DNA from: Planctomycetota bacterium | GTDB lineage: Bacteria; Planctomycetota; B15-G4; JADJEK01 | Direction of reading: 5' to 3' | Assembly: GCA_016709145.1 (NCBI GenBank) | Contig: JADJEK010000001.1 | Coordinates: forward strand, 620,001-684,000 | DNA length: 64,000 nt | In this document: positions 16,236-25,000 of the stretch, piece by piece | How positions within the stretch are numbered: position 1 is the first letter of the stretch | Layout: each line of letters opens with the position of its first letter | Notes under the pieces: generated by a model | What the model saw: the letters and a program-made list of their open reading frames with translations, nothing else | Databases searched by the model: none | Told to the model about the DNA's origin: nothing | Program-made: the position numbers and the translations under genes

Positions 16236-18290
16236 TCAGTCGGCCCGCGGCTTCGCAGGCTTCTGCGGACTCGGTGCGAGCGGATCGATCGTCGACTTCC
16301 GTTTCGATTTCGCGTTCTTGCGCACGGGTTCGTCGGCGGTCGCGAGCTGCGCTGGGAGCGGTTCGGTCTCCGGCACGCTCTCATGCACGAGGAAGACGGC
16401 GCCGAGCGGAGGCAGGTCGAAGACGAACGAGTGCGGCTTGCCCTGCGATTCTCGAGGCTCGGTATCGACGCGCGCGAGTTTCGACGCGCCGCTGCCGCCG
16501 TAGATCGCGTCGTCGGTGTTGATGACGACACGCCACGTGCCGCCCTTCGGCACGCCGACGCGGTAGCCCGGTCGCGGGATCGGCGTGAAGTTGAACAAGA
16601 TCGCGACCGGCGGATCCGCTTCGTCGCCGTGGCGCAGCACGAGGAACACGCTCTGATCCGCGTCGCGGCAGTCGATCCACTCGAAGCCGAGTTTGCTCGT
16701 GTCCTTCGCGTGCATCGCGCGTTGCTCGCGATACAAGCGGTTCAGCGCCGCGAGGCAGTCCTTCAAGCCGCGGTGCTCCGGTTTCTCGAGCAGCGACCAG
16801 TCGAGGTCGGTCTCGTGGTTCCACTCGCGCCATTGGCCGAGCTCGGCGCCCATGAACAGCAGCTTCTTGCCGTTCTGCGCGAACATCCACGCGAAGCACA
16901 GCCGCAAGTTCGCGCGCATGCGCCATTCGTCGCCCGGCATCTTCGACAGCAGCGAGCGCTTGCCATGCACGACCTCGTCGTGCGACAGCGGCAGCATGAA
17001 GTTCTCGGAGTCCGAGTAGACCTGCCGGAACGTCATCTTGTTGTGGATGAACTTGCGATAGACGGGGTCGGACTGCATGTACTCGAGCGTGTCGTGCATC
17101 CAGCCCATGTCCCACTTCATGCCGAAGCCGAGCCCACCGAGGTACACGGGCTTCGACACCATCGGCCACGACGTCGACTCTTCCGCGATCACCTGCACGT
17201 CGGGGTAGGCCGCGTAGACGACTTCGTTGAGCTTGCGCAGGAAGGCGATCGCCTCGAGGTTCTCTTTGCCGCCGAACTGGTTTTGGACCCACTCGCCTTC
17301 CTTGCGCGAGTAGTCGAGGTAGAGCATCGACGCGACCGCGTCGACGCGCAGACCGTCGAGATGGAAGCGATCGATCCAGAACAGCGCGGAGCTGATCAGG
17401 AACGACACGACCTCGAAGCGGCCGTAGTTGAAGATGTTCGAGTTCCAGTCGGGGTGGTGCCCCTTCTTCGGATCGGCGTGCTCGTAGAGGTGCGTGCCGT
17501 CGAAGAAGCCGAGCGCCCAGCCGTCCTTCGGGAAGTGCGACGCGACCCAGTCGAGGATCACGCCGATGCCGGCCTGATGCATCACGTCGACGAAATGCAT
17601 GAAGTCCTGCGGCGTGCCGTAGCGCGACGTCGGCGCGAAGTAGCCGGTCACGCCGTAGCCCCACGAGCCGTAGAACGGGTGCTCCGTGATCGGCATGAGC
17701 TGCACGTGCGTGAAGCCCATCTGCGTGACCCACGCCGCGAGCTTCGGCGCGACCTCGCGGTACGAGAGGTGTTCGCGGCCGTTGCGCAGCCACGAGCCGA
17801 GGTGGAGTTCGTAGACCGAGATCGGTTGGTCGAGCTTCTGCTTGGCGCCGCGCGCCGCCATCCACTCGGAGTCGTTCCACGCGTAGTCGTGGATCCAGAC
17901 CTTCGAACCGGTCTGCGGCGGGACCTCGGCGTAGAACGCGAACGGGTCGGCCTTGTCGACCGTGTACCCGTTCAGCTTCGAGACCAAGTGGAACTTGTAG
18001 AGCGCGCCGACCTTCACGCCGGGAACGAACGCCTGCCAGACGCCGCTCTTGCCGACCCGCTTCATCGGGTGGGCCTTCTTGTCCCAATCGTTGAAGCCGC
18101 CGACGACGGACACCTTGGCCGCGTTCGGCGCCCACACCGAGAACGCGACGCCCTTGACGCCGTTCTGCGTGACGACGTGGGCGCCGAGCTTTTCGTACAG
18201 GCGGAAGTGCGACCCCTCGTTGAGCAGATGCAAGTCGGTCGCCGTCAGCCGATGCGAGGCCACGTCGTGCGGAGGATGCGCGTCCGTCAT
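16236..18290 (-). CDS. glgB: 1,4-alpha-glucan branching enzyme (GH13)
   Basis: The 684-residue enzyme forms alpha-1,6 branches in glycogen. An N-terminal CBM48 domain (FSVWAPNAAKVSVVGGFNDW, about residues 48-130) precedes the GH13 barrel. Barrel signatures are ELHLGSWLR, THVQLMPITEHPF, DWVASHFP, GLRVDAVASMLYLDY (nucleophile Asp), VIAEEST (acid Glu) and LPLSHDEVVHGKRSL. A C-terminal beta domain follows, and then a non-conserved tail of about 45 residues rich in Lys, Pro and Ala (KNAKSKRKSTI). That tail is not typical of GlgB. It is the first enzyme gene of the run glgB-GH57-treY and lies 45 bases downstream of the YCII-anchor gene. Identification is very secure. Confidence 0.97.
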   Translation of the reverse strand: MTDAHPPHDVASHRLTATDLHLLNEGSHFRLYEKLGAHVVTQNGVKGVAFSVWAPNAAKVSVVGGFNDWDKKAHPMKRVGKSGVWQAFVPGVKVGALYKFHLVSKLNGYTVDKADPFAFYAEVPPQTGSKVWIHDYAWNDSEWMAARGAKQKLDQPISVYELHLGSWLRNGREHLSYREVAPKLAAWVTQMGFTHVQLMPITEHPFYGSWGYGVTGYFAPTSRYGTPQDFMHFVDVMHQAGIGVILDWVASHFPKDGWALGFFDGTHLYEHADPKKGHHPDWNSNIFNYGRFEVVSFLISSALFWIDRFHLDGLRVDAVASMLYLDYSRKEGEWVQNQFGGKENLEAIAFLRKLNEVVYAAYPDVQVIAEESTSWPMVSKPVYLGGLGFGMKWDMGWMHDTLEYMQSDPVYRKFIHNKMTFRQVYSDSENFMLPLSHDEVVHGKRSLLSKMPGDEWRMRANLRLCFAWMFAQNGKKLLFMGAELGQWREWNHETDLDWSLLEKPEHRGLKDCLAALNRLYREQRAMHAKDTSKLGFEWIDCRDADQSVFLVLRHGDEADPPVAILFNFTPIPRPGYRVGVPKGGTWRVVINTDDAIYGGSGASKLARVDTEPRESQGKPHSFVFDLPPLGAVFLVHESVPETEPLPAQLATADEPVRKNAKSKRKSTIDPLAPSPQKPAKPRAD

Positions 18291-18335
18291 GGACCGAGAG
18301 CTTAAGGATCGGAAAGCGTCGGGAGCCGGGTCGAA

Positions 18336-18932
18336 TCAAGGCCCGTCGATGCGCCTCAGCTCCACGCGTCCTCCGCGCAGCACGTGCGGGCAGCTCGCGA
18401 CGATGGCCCGCGCCTCCTCGATCGACTTCGCGCGGATCAGGAACAGTCCTTCGACCGTGTCGCTCGTGCCCTCGGGCAGGCCTTGGACGCGGTCCCCTTC
18501 ACCGACCAGCAGACGCTCGTCCGCGAGCTTCTCACCGAGCACGAGTTGGCCGGCCTTGCCGCGCGCCATGGCCCAGTTCTGGTATTCGCCAAACGTCTGC
18601 TCCGGCGTCCCCGCGACATAGCGCGGATCGTCGGTCTCGGGCCGCAGCAGCAGCATCGCGTAGTCCGACTGCAAGGGCTCGCCGGCCTGCGGTGCGGACG
18701 GGACGGTCGCACGACCGACGACGACGCCGAGCACGACGCACGCCGCGGCCAACGCCGCGCGACCGAGCCACGACCGCCGCGAAGCCGCCTGGACGAGGCC
18801 TTCGCGGCGCAACGCGCTCAACACGTCGGCAGCGAGCGCGGGCGGCAACGGCGGCGTGGCGCGCAGCCTCGCGAGCTCGCGCGCGAGTTCGTCGTAGCGA
18901 CCTTCGGTGTCGCGAGCTTCGGTGTCGTTCAT
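18336..18932 (-). CDS. Membrane-anchored YCII-domain protein, putative anti-sigma factor
   Basis: The protein has 198 residues. The first 55 form a charged helical cytoplasmic segment (DELARELARLR, then LAADVLSALRREG) that would be the sigma-binding part. A transmembrane helix lies at about 56-74. Residues about 91-195 resemble the YCII/DGPF fold: YAMLLLRPETDD, EYQNWAMA, GEKLADERLL, EGLFLIRAKSIEEARAI. No zinc-finger Cys/His motif is present. Its ATG overlaps the stop of the ECF gene (ATGA), as expected for an anti-sigma factor. Free-standing YCII proteins often neighbour ECF genes, but a membrane-tethered version is unusual. It is followed after 45 bases by glgB. The family of each part is reasonably clear; the anti-sigma role is inferred. 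Confidence 0.8.
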   Translation of the reverse strand: MNDTEARDTEGRYDELARELARLRATPPLPPALAADVLSALRREGLVQAASRRSWLGRAALAAACVVLGVVVGRATVPSAPQAGEPLQSDYAMLLLRPETDDPRYVAGTPEQTFGEYQNWAMARGKAGQLVLGEKLADERLLVGEGDRVQGLPEGTSDTVEGLFLIRAKSIEEARAIVASCPHVLRGGRVELRRIDGP

Positions 18933-19498
18933 CGCCGTTCCTCCGAACCCGGTGCGAGTCTCTCGCGCAGCAGCGCTCGAGCTCGCGACAACTGACTCTT
19001 CGACGTCCCGGCGTCGATGCCGAGGACCGTCGCGATCTCGGCGTGCGTGAAGCCTTCGACGTCGTGCAGCACGATCACCGAGCGCGCTCCATCGGGCAGC
19101 GCCGCGAGCGCATGCTCGAGTCTCATGCGGTCGTCCGGCGATCGCTCACGCGCCGCGGGCGACGGCACCGCGTCGACCGACTCCGCGGCATGACGCACGC
19201 GGCGACGGACCTGCTCGCGAGCGCAGTTCAACGCGATGCCGACGAGCCACGTCCGCAGTCGCGATCGAGCCTCGAAGCGCGGCAGCGCGGCGATCGCGCG
19301 CAGCCAGGCTTCCTGCGCCGCATCGTGCGCGTCGGCGTCGTCGCCGCCGACGGTTCGCCAGACGACGCGGTACACGCACGCCGCGTGGCGCGCGTACAAC
19401 GCCGCGAATGCAGCAGCCGAGCGTTCGCGAACGAACGCCGCCACCAGCTCCGCGTCGTCGTCCGCGCCCGACGTCTCGGGCCCGGCACTCTCCGTCAT
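18929..19498 (-). CDS. ECF RNA polymerase sigma factor
   Basis: The protein has 189 residues. Region 2 covers about residues 15-90 (AFAALYARHAACVYRVVWRT, then DAAQEAWLRAIAALPRF and RLRTWLVGIALN). Region 4 covers about 130-180 with FTHAEIATVLGIDAGTSKSQ as the DNA-binding helix-turn-helix. The stop overlaps the ATG of the membrane YCII protein. Because glgB, the GH57 gene and treY follow on the same strand with small gaps, this factor may sit at the head of a glycogen/trehalose transcription unit. The specific ECF group was not assigned. Confidence 0.93.
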   Translation of the reverse strand: MTESAGPETSGADDDAELVAAFVRERSAAAFAALYARHAACVYRVVWRTVGGDDADAHDAAQEAWLRAIAALPRFEARSRLRTWLVGIALNCAREQVRRRVRHAAESVDAVPSPAARERSPDDRMRLEHALAALPDGARSVIVLHDVEGFTHAEIATVLGIDAGTSKSQLSRARALLRERLAPGSEERR

Positions 19499-19519
19499 CG
19501 CGCGACTCCTTGGATCACC

Positions 19520-19566
19520 GGCTCACGAGGGCTCGAGGTCGACGCACCCTGGGTGTCGCGAGCCCG
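19520..19566 (-). terminator. Imperfect hairpin after the O-methyltransferase gene
   Basis: GGGCTCG and CGAGCCC enclose a second pairing of CGACGCACCC with GGGTGTCG (one bulge). It lies downstream of the methyltransferase stop (19613) and upstream of the ECF start (19498), both on the minus strand. It would separate those two units. The stem is imperfect and there is no T-run. Confidence 0.45.
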
Positions 19567-19612
19567 CGTCAGGGTTGGAACCGAGTTCGGATCCGTCGCG
19601 CTCGACTGCCGG

Positions 19613-20233
19613 TCACTCCGAGCGATTGCGGCTCAACTCGATGCCGCTGCCGATCGGCACGAGCACGGAGTCGAGGTCGGCCTTCGTCCGCACGTGCGCT
19701 CGGTAGATCTTGGCGGCCGGGATCGCGCCGGGTGGGAACGTCATGTTGTCGGCCGCGATCATCCCTCCGGCGGCGAGCTTCGGATGCACGCGCTCGAAGC
19801 ACGGCACGTAGAGGTCCTTCCACAGATCGAGCAGCACGAATTCGAACGGGCCATCGAGGCGCTCCAGCGTCGACACCGCGTCGCCGACGTGGAACTCGAC
19901 GAACCCGTCGAGTCCGGCCCGCGCGAGCTGCGACCGCGCGTATTCGACCTTGCTCGGCGCGATCTCGAGGCTGTGGACCTTGCCGCCGGTCACGCGCGCG
20001 GCGTCCGCGAGCCACAGCGTCGAGTACCCGTAGGACGTCCCGATCTCGAGGATGCGCGTGGCCTTCGCGCCGACGATCAGCATCTGCAGCAGGCGGCCGG
20101 TGTCGGCACCGATGCTGATCAGGAACTCGTCCTTGCGCCGATCGAACTCCTCGAAGTTCGCGATGCGCAACTGCGTCTCGGCAACGGCGCGCGTTTCGTA
20201 GTCGGCGAGGACGGCTTCGAAGGTCTCGAGCAT
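19613..20233 (-). CDS. SAM-dependent O-methyltransferase (class I, Methyltransf_3 type)
   Basis: The 206-residue protein has the Rossmann SAM-binding motif I ILEIGTSYGYST at about residues 61-72. The acidic end of strand 2 is VHSLEIAPSKVEYAR, motif II is HVGDAVSTL, and VLLDLWKDLYVPCFE gives the catechol-O-methyltransferase-like metal/substrate loop. AADNMTFP follows. The family methylates hydroxyls of small molecules such as catechols or caffeoyl-CoA; the substrate here is unknown. It lies 40 bases downstream of a large gene of unknown function on the same strand. It is cytoplasmic, with no signal peptide. Confidence 0.9.
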   Translation of the reverse strand: MLETFEAVLADYETRAVAETQLRIANFEEFDRRKDEFLISIGADTGRLLQMLIVGAKATRILEIGTSYGYSTLWLADAARVTGGKVHSLEIAPSKVEYARSQLARAGLDGFVEFHVGDAVSTLERLDGPFEFVLLDLWKDLYVPCFERVHPKLAAGGMIAADNMTFPPGAIPAAKIYRAHVRTKADLDSVLVPIGSGIELSRNRSE

Positions 20234-20273
20234 GTGGATCCAATCCTCGGGGCGTTGCCGTGGGCAGCCAGGC

Positions 20274-21755
20274 TCATTCCATCAGTTCGATGCAGGCCGT
20301 GAGCGCCTCAGGATCGGCATCCCGCGGCGCGATGCGCACGATCATTCCACGACCGGCCATGCGGAAGCTGCGTTCGGTCGGGGCCGTGACGAAGTCGGAG
20401 GACTCGTGGTCCACGTAGTCCACTCCCACTCGATCGATCAGGCGTGTGAACACGAGTTGGAATTGGCCGGGTTGCCTCGGATGGGCCTCGACCGACAGCG
20501 TCACCGCGACCCACCGCTTCCAGGGATCGCGCGTCGCGAGGAACATCGTGTCGATCGATCCGAGGACGAGATCGACCTCCTCGATGCGGCCGGGCTCGAG
20601 GATCGTCCATCCCGCGTCGCGCATGGCGTCGTCGGTGAGGATCGGCTCCACCGCCCGGCCCTGTTCGACCACGACGTCGGCCAATGCGTCGGCCAGCTTC
20701 GCGGAGTCGGTGCGACGAACGGCTTCCACCAGCGCGTCGTCGACGAGGTCCGCGATCCGAGGTTGGAATTCACCGAACTCTCGCGTCGCTTGCGCGATCC
20801 ACAGCACGTCTGCGGGATCGGATCGATCGATGCGTTCGAGCCAGTCCGAGGCGTAGTCCACCGAATGCGCGGTCAGGACCCTCGGCGGCATCCGCTGGAC
20901 GCGATCGACCGTCGGGCCGCTCGCGAGCCAGTCCGCGATCACGGCGTCGCGCTCCGCGTTGGCGAACTTCCGCACGTGATACGCGACGAACGCACGCGGC
21001 TCCGAATCGTGGCCCGGCTTCACGATCACGGGAACGAGCCGGATCGACTCGTCGCCCCGCACGACGTGAACACGTTCGATCGAACTCGGACCGGAGCCCA
21101 CGTCGCTCCGCGCGAAGCCGGCTTCCTCGAGGGTGCGTGTCCAGGCTGCGAGGCACTCCTTGACGTCGACATCGAGCGGAAAGGTCACTGCATGCGCCCG
21201 ATGCACATGCTCGAGCGGCCGACGCACATCGCCGAGGAACGCGATCGCGGCGGAGGGTGGCCACTGCGGCGCCTCGACAGGTCCCGTGGTAGGCGCGAAC
21301 CATTGCGGTCCAAGGTCATCCCAATCCCAGGCGCGTTCGAGCGTCGACTCGAGTTGTCCCGCGATCGCTCCCGCGGCGAACGTGCCACATGACGCGAACT
21401 CGTCGCGCGTCGAGGCCGGCGGGGTCCGAACGATCGAGGTCGACGAGCTGATCGAGCCCACGCCCAGCACGGTGTTCCCCGCATCGAAGTTCAACGATGC
21501 GGTCCCACACGGACCCGTCGTGAGGACGACATCGAACGAGCCGTCGTCGCACTCGAACAGGCGGACCACGAGGTCCGCATCGGGCACGACCGGGCCGGCG
21601 TTCACTTCCTCGCGAACCGCGCGCAGCCCCGTCGCTTGCGCGAAGGGGAGCGCGAAGGCTTCGGCGAACCACGCCAAGCGCTCGGATGAACTCGCCCGCG
21701 CGATTTGCATGGTTTCGAGCCGCAACAGGGTGTCGACGCCGTCGATCCCGATCAC
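20274..21755 (-). CDS. Unknown protein; open frame continues upstream without a normal start
   Basis: From the first conventional start (GTG 21755) the product has 493 residues and no family I recognise. It is acidic, Trp-rich and beta-rich, with an isolated PPRVLTAHSVDYASDWLER motif and a C-terminal RSFRMAGRGMIVRIAP strand. The same frame stays open upstream to a TAG at 22131-22133. The extra 125 codons have the high-GC third positions of real genes and encode a transmembrane helix (ASILVVSGTVGYVVAA). They contain no ATG, GTG or TTG. The true protein therefore probably begins near 22004 and is membrane-anchored. It lies 40 bases upstream of the methyltransferase gene. Confidence 0.7.
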   Translation of the reverse strand: MIGIDGVDTLLRLETMQIARASSSERLAWFAEAFALPFAQATGLRAVREEVNAGPVVPDADLVVRLFECDDGSFDVVLTTGPCGTASLNFDAGNTVLGVGSISSSTSIVRTPPASTRDEFASCGTFAAGAIAGQLESTLERAWDWDDLGPQWFAPTTGPVEAPQWPPSAAIAFLGDVRRPLEHVHRAHAVTFPLDVDVKECLAAWTRTLEEAGFARSDVGSGPSSIERVHVVRGDESIRLVPVIVKPGHDSEPRAFVAYHVRKFANAERDAVIADWLASGPTVDRVQRMPPRVLTAHSVDYASDWLERIDRSDPADVLWIAQATREFGEFQPRIADLVDDALVEAVRRTDSAKLADALADVVVEQGRAVEPILTDDAMRDAGWTILEPGRIEEVDLVLGSIDTMFLATRDPWKRWVAVTLSVEAHPRQPGQFQLVFTRLIDRVGVDYVDHESSDFVTAPTERSFRMAGRGMIVRIAPRDADPEALTACIELME

Positions 21756-22004
21756 GACCCCGCGCGACGTGGTCGCGACAAGAAGGGGGTTCTGCGCGCT
21801 CGGACCGTCGTTCGCGGAGGGAGCCTTGTCCCACGACGAGACCCGGTCGTGAATCGCTCGGATCCAGGGTGTGATTGGATCCGCCGCGCTTCGAGCGGCG
21901 ACGACGTAGCCGACCGTTCCGCTGACGACGAGGATCGAGGCGCTCCACGCGCGCCATGCATGCCACGCGTGCCAGGACTGGGATGGTCCGGAATGCGTCG
22001 TGAT
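21756..22004 (-). other. Probable missing N-terminal part of the preceding unknown gene
   Basis: Read on the minus strand, GGGGGA is followed after six bases by an ATC codon (22004-22002). From there TTHSGPSQSWHAWHAW leads into a hydrophobic helix and joins the body of the gene in frame. An ATC in the place of ATG, with a good ribosome site in front, suggests a rare start codon or a single-base error or mutation. The segment lies between divergent genes, and the partner starts at 22126. Confidence 0.6.
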
Positions 22005-22125
22005 CGAAGTTCCCCCACGAGGTTTCGTGACGCTGTCCGGGTCGCGCGTGACTTTCGTCTCGGCCCGCGGATCCTTGAGTCGTGACTGAAAGGTATCCTC
22101 CGCCCCGAATCCCGAAAGCCCCCCG

Positions 22126-22509
22126 ATGAACTACGCCGAATACAGCGACGCCGCACGCAAGGCCAACGCCCTCGCCGAACTCGATCGGCTCGACGATGCC
22201 ATCCAGGCCTTCGCCGCACTGGTCAAGGAGAAGCTCTCGCCGATCGATCGCTCGTTGATGTCCTACAACGTCTTCACGCTGCATGAGCGCAAGGGCGACG
22301 TCGCCGGCGCGGAGAAGTGGATCGACCTCGCCGTCGAGTTCGAACGGCCGCTGCTGCGCATCTTCGCGGCCGAGCACAAGGCGTCGTTCCTCGCGCGCAT
22401 CGGGCGACGGGACGATGGTCGGGCGCTGTACGAGGAGTTGCTCGAGCACCCGGCCGCGACCGAAGCCGAGAAGGAACGCTTCCAGCAGAACATCGCCGCG
22501 CTGAAGTGA
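22126..22509 (+). CDS. Small TPR-like helical protein
   Basis: The 127-residue, all-helical cytoplasmic protein has two to three TPR-like helix pairs: YSDAARKANALAELDRLDDA, then RSLMSYNVFTLHERKGDVAGAEKW, then HKASFLARIGRRDDGRALYEELL. There is no signal peptide and no enzymatic motif. TPR arrays bind partner proteins; the partner is unknown. It is divergent from the membrane protein gene on the left and 31 bases ahead of the photolyase gene in the same direction, so cotranscription is likely. Whether it has anything to do with DNA repair cannot be told. Confidence 0.8.
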   Translation: MNYAEYSDAARKANALAELDRLDDAIQAFAALVKEKLSPIDRSLMSYNVFTLHERKGDVAGAEKWIDLAVEFERPLLRIFAAEHKASFLARIGRRDDGRALYEELLEHPAATEAEKERFQQNIAALK

Positions 22510-22540
22510 GCGACTCGCGCGGGCTGCTACCCTCAGCGCC

Positions 22541-23935
22541 ATGACCGGCACCGTGCTCGACCGAATCCTGACCGACCCGCGCGTCACGCAGCGCTCCACG
22601 CGCCCGCGCGATCCGAACGGGCGCTGCGTCGTCTACTGGATGCAGCGTGCGCAACGCGGACGCGACAATCCGGCGCTCGACCTCGCGATCGATCTCGGCA
22701 ACGAGCTGAAGCTGCCCGTCGTCGTCCACCTCGGCCACGTGCCGTTCTTCCCGCACGCGACGGCGCGCGCGTACGCGTTCTTGTTCCAAGGCGTGGCCGA
22801 CGTCGCGGCCGACGTCGAACGTCGCGGCTGCGCGTTCGCGTATCGCCCGTACCCGAACCACCGCATCGACGCGTTCGCGCGCGAGGTCGGCTCCGCGCTC
22901 GTGATCGGCGACGAGAATCCGCTGCGCGAGACCGAGCAATGGCGCAAGACCGCGGCCGAGCGCTTGCCGATGGCGCTGTTCACGGTCGACGCCGACGTCG
23001 TCGTGCCGACGTCGACGTTCGATCACGAGGAGTACGCGGCGCGCACGATCCGCCCGAAGATCCATCGCGTCTGGCACGAGTACTTGGTGCCGTCGGAAGA
23101 GAAGAAGGCACGCGTCCGCTTCGAATCCTCGCGGATCCCGCGTAGCGAGCCATGCGATGCGGACGAACTGCTCGCGCGTTTCCGCGTCGATCGCTCCGCA
23201 TCGCCGACCGAGCACTACCGCGGCGGCACGAAGGCCGGCACGGCGATGCTGACGGACTTCGTCACGAAGCGCCTCGCGCACTATCACGAGCGGCGCAATC
23301 ACCCCGAGGACGCGCGCGGCTCGAGCCTACTCTCGCCGTGGTTGCACTTCGGGCACCTCGGCCCGCGCGCGATCGCGCTCGCCGCGATGGCGGCCGACGC
23401 GCCCGACGACGCCAAGAATGCGTTCCTCGAGGAACTGATCGTGCGGCGCGAACTCGCGATCAACTTCGTGAAGTTCAACCGCGACTACGACCGCTACGAG
23501 TGCGGCCACGCGTGGGCGTTGAAGTCGCTCGAAGAGGCGCTGAAGGACACGCGTCCGGTCCTGTACTCCGAAGCGCAACTCGAGCAGGCGAAGACGCACG
23601 ACCCGCTCTGGAACGCGGCGCAACTCCAGATGGTGCGCACCGGCCACATGCACAACTACGTGCGCATGTACTGGGCCAAGAAGATCCTCGAATGGACCAA
23701 GCACCCGCGCGACGCGTTCGACATCGCCGTGCGCTTGAACGACCGCTACGAACTCGATGGTCGCGACCCGAACGGGTACACGGGCGTCGCGTGGGCCATC
23801 GTCGGCAAGCACGACCGGCCCTGGGCTCCCGCACGGCCGATCTTCGGGATGATTCGCTACATGAGCCTCGCGAGCACGGGACGCAAGTTCGACAGCAAGG
23901 CGTACATCGCGCGTTGGACCTCGGGACTCCTTTGA
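22541..23935 (+). CDS. phrB: Class II CPD deoxyribodipyrimidine photolyase
   Basis: The 464-residue flavoprotein uses blue light and FADH- to split cyclobutane pyrimidine dimers. The N-terminal antenna domain contains GRCVVYWMQRAQRGRDNPAL, a class II signature. The FAD/DNA-binding helical domain has the SSLLSPWLHFGHLGPR stretch, the FLEELIVRRELAINFVKFN stretch, GHMHNYVRMYWAKKILEW and RYELDGRDPNGYTGVAW, all diagnostic of class II rather than class I enzymes. GKHDRPW and RPIFGMIRYMS close the protein. Length fits the family. It starts at ATG 22541, 31 bases after the TPR gene. The neighbours (TPR protein, truB) give no regulatory clue. Confidence 0.96.
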   Translation: MTGTVLDRILTDPRVTQRSTRPRDPNGRCVVYWMQRAQRGRDNPALDLAIDLGNELKLPVVVHLGHVPFFPHATARAYAFLFQGVADVAADVERRGCAFAYRPYPNHRIDAFAREVGSALVIGDENPLRETEQWRKTAAERLPMALFTVDADVVVPTSTFDHEEYAARTIRPKIHRVWHEYLVPSEEKKARVRFESSRIPRSEPCDADELLARFRVDRSASPTEHYRGGTKAGTAMLTDFVTKRLAHYHERRNHPEDARGSSLLSPWLHFGHLGPRAIALAAMAADAPDDAKNAFLEELIVRRELAINFVKFNRDYDRYECGHAWALKSLEEALKDTRPVLYSEAQLEQAKTHDPLWNAAQLQMVRTGHMHNYVRMYWAKKILEWTKHPRDAFDIAVRLNDRYELDGRDPNGYTGVAWAIVGKHDRPWAPARPIFGMIRYMSLASTGRKFDSKAYIARWTSGLL

Positions 23936-24021
23936 ATCGCTCGAATCCCGATCCTGTTGCGCCGCACGCCGCCACAGGAACGACCCGGGTTCGCGCCGAC
24001 GTCGCTACCCTTCCCGAACCC

Positions 24022-24933
24022 ATGTCCGCACCCGCAGGATTCCTCCTCGTCGACAAGCCCTCGGGTCCGTCGTCGCACGACGTCGTCGACGCGCTGCGCA
24101 AGGTCATCGGCGACGACCGCATCGGCCATTGCGGCACGCTCGATCCGCTGGCGAGCGGCGTCCTCATCCTCTGCGTCGGCATCGCGACGCGACTGTCCGA
24201 GTACCTGTTCGGCCACGACAAGGGCTACGAGGCGCGCGTGCTGCTCGGCGTCACGACCGACACCGACGACGTCACCGGCGACGAGCGCTCGCGCTGCGAA
24301 GTCCGCATCGAGCGCGATCGAGTCGAGAGCGCACTCGCGGCCTTCCGCGGCACGTTCGCGCAACTGCCGCCGACGTTCTCCGCGCGACGCTACGCGGGCA
24401 AGCGCGCGTACGAGCGAGCTCGCGCCGGCAAGGACGTCGTCCTCGAACCGACGCCGGTCACGATCCACGAGCTCCGTCTCGTCGCATTCGATCCGCCGCA
24501 CGTGACGCTCGACCTGCGCTGCTCCGCCGGCACGTACGTGCGCAGCCTCGCGCGCGATCTCGGCGCCGCGCTCGGCTGCGGCGGCACGATCGAAGCGTTG
24601 CGCCGCACCAGCATCGGCTCGTTCACGCTGGCCGAGACCACGCCGCTGATCGAACTGACGACGAACCGCGACTTGTGGCGCACTCGTCTGATCGGACAAG
24701 CCGAGGGATTGCGCGACCTCGAACCGATCCATCTCGACGCCGTCAACGCGTTGCGAGTCCGCAACGGCCTGTACGTGCCGATCGGCTCCTGTGCCGCGAC
24801 CGGGCCCGTTCGAGCGATCGGACCCGATGGCTCGCTCGTCGCGATCCTGCGCCGAGCCGACGACCCCGCGTGGCTGCGGCCGTCGAAGGTGTTCCACGAC
24901 CACGCGCGCGCCGGGAAGCCACCGCGGGCTTGA
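24022..24933 (+). CDS. truB: tRNA pseudouridine(55) synthase
   Basis: The 303-residue enzyme isomerises uridine 55 in the T-loop of tRNAs. The N-terminus GFLLVDKPSGPSSHDVV and the catalytic segment GHCGTLDPLASGVL (with the essential Asp) are the TruB family fingerprints. RCSAGTYVRSLARDLG is motif III. LPPTFSARRYAGKRAYERAR is the thumb/RNA-contact loop. The C-terminal part is longer than the minimal catalytic core and may contain a PUA-like extension (LRVRNGLYVPIG). The start at ATG 24022 matches the conserved N-terminus; the frame is open far upstream, but that is the photolyase gene in another phase. Confidence 0.96.
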   Translation: MSAPAGFLLVDKPSGPSSHDVVDALRKVIGDDRIGHCGTLDPLASGVLILCVGIATRLSEYLFGHDKGYEARVLLGVTTDTDDVTGDERSRCEVRIERDRVESALAAFRGTFAQLPPTFSARRYAGKRAYERARAGKDVVLEPTPVTIHELRLVAFDPPHVTLDLRCSAGTYVRSLARDLGAALGCGGTIEALRRTSIGSFTLAETTPLIELTTNRDLWRTRLIGQAEGLRDLEPIHLDAVNALRVRNGLYVPIGSCAATGPVRAIGPDGSLVAILRRADDPAWLRPSKVFHDHARAGKPPRA

Positions 24934-25000
24934 ACCATCGCCTGCGAAGCACCAAGCTCGCGACCTCACGCACACGCACCACGGGGCGAGAAGGCACACG

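Noticed and set aside
14303..16522. 739-codon plus-strand open frame across the GH57 gene
   Set aside because: It is a shadow of a GH57 gene with clear motifs. Composition is extreme in Arg, Glu and His, with no recognisable domain and no ribosome site.
16224..18305. 693-codon plus-strand open frame across glgB
   Set aside because: It mirrors glgB exactly and has no domain. Long antisense frames are common at this GC content.
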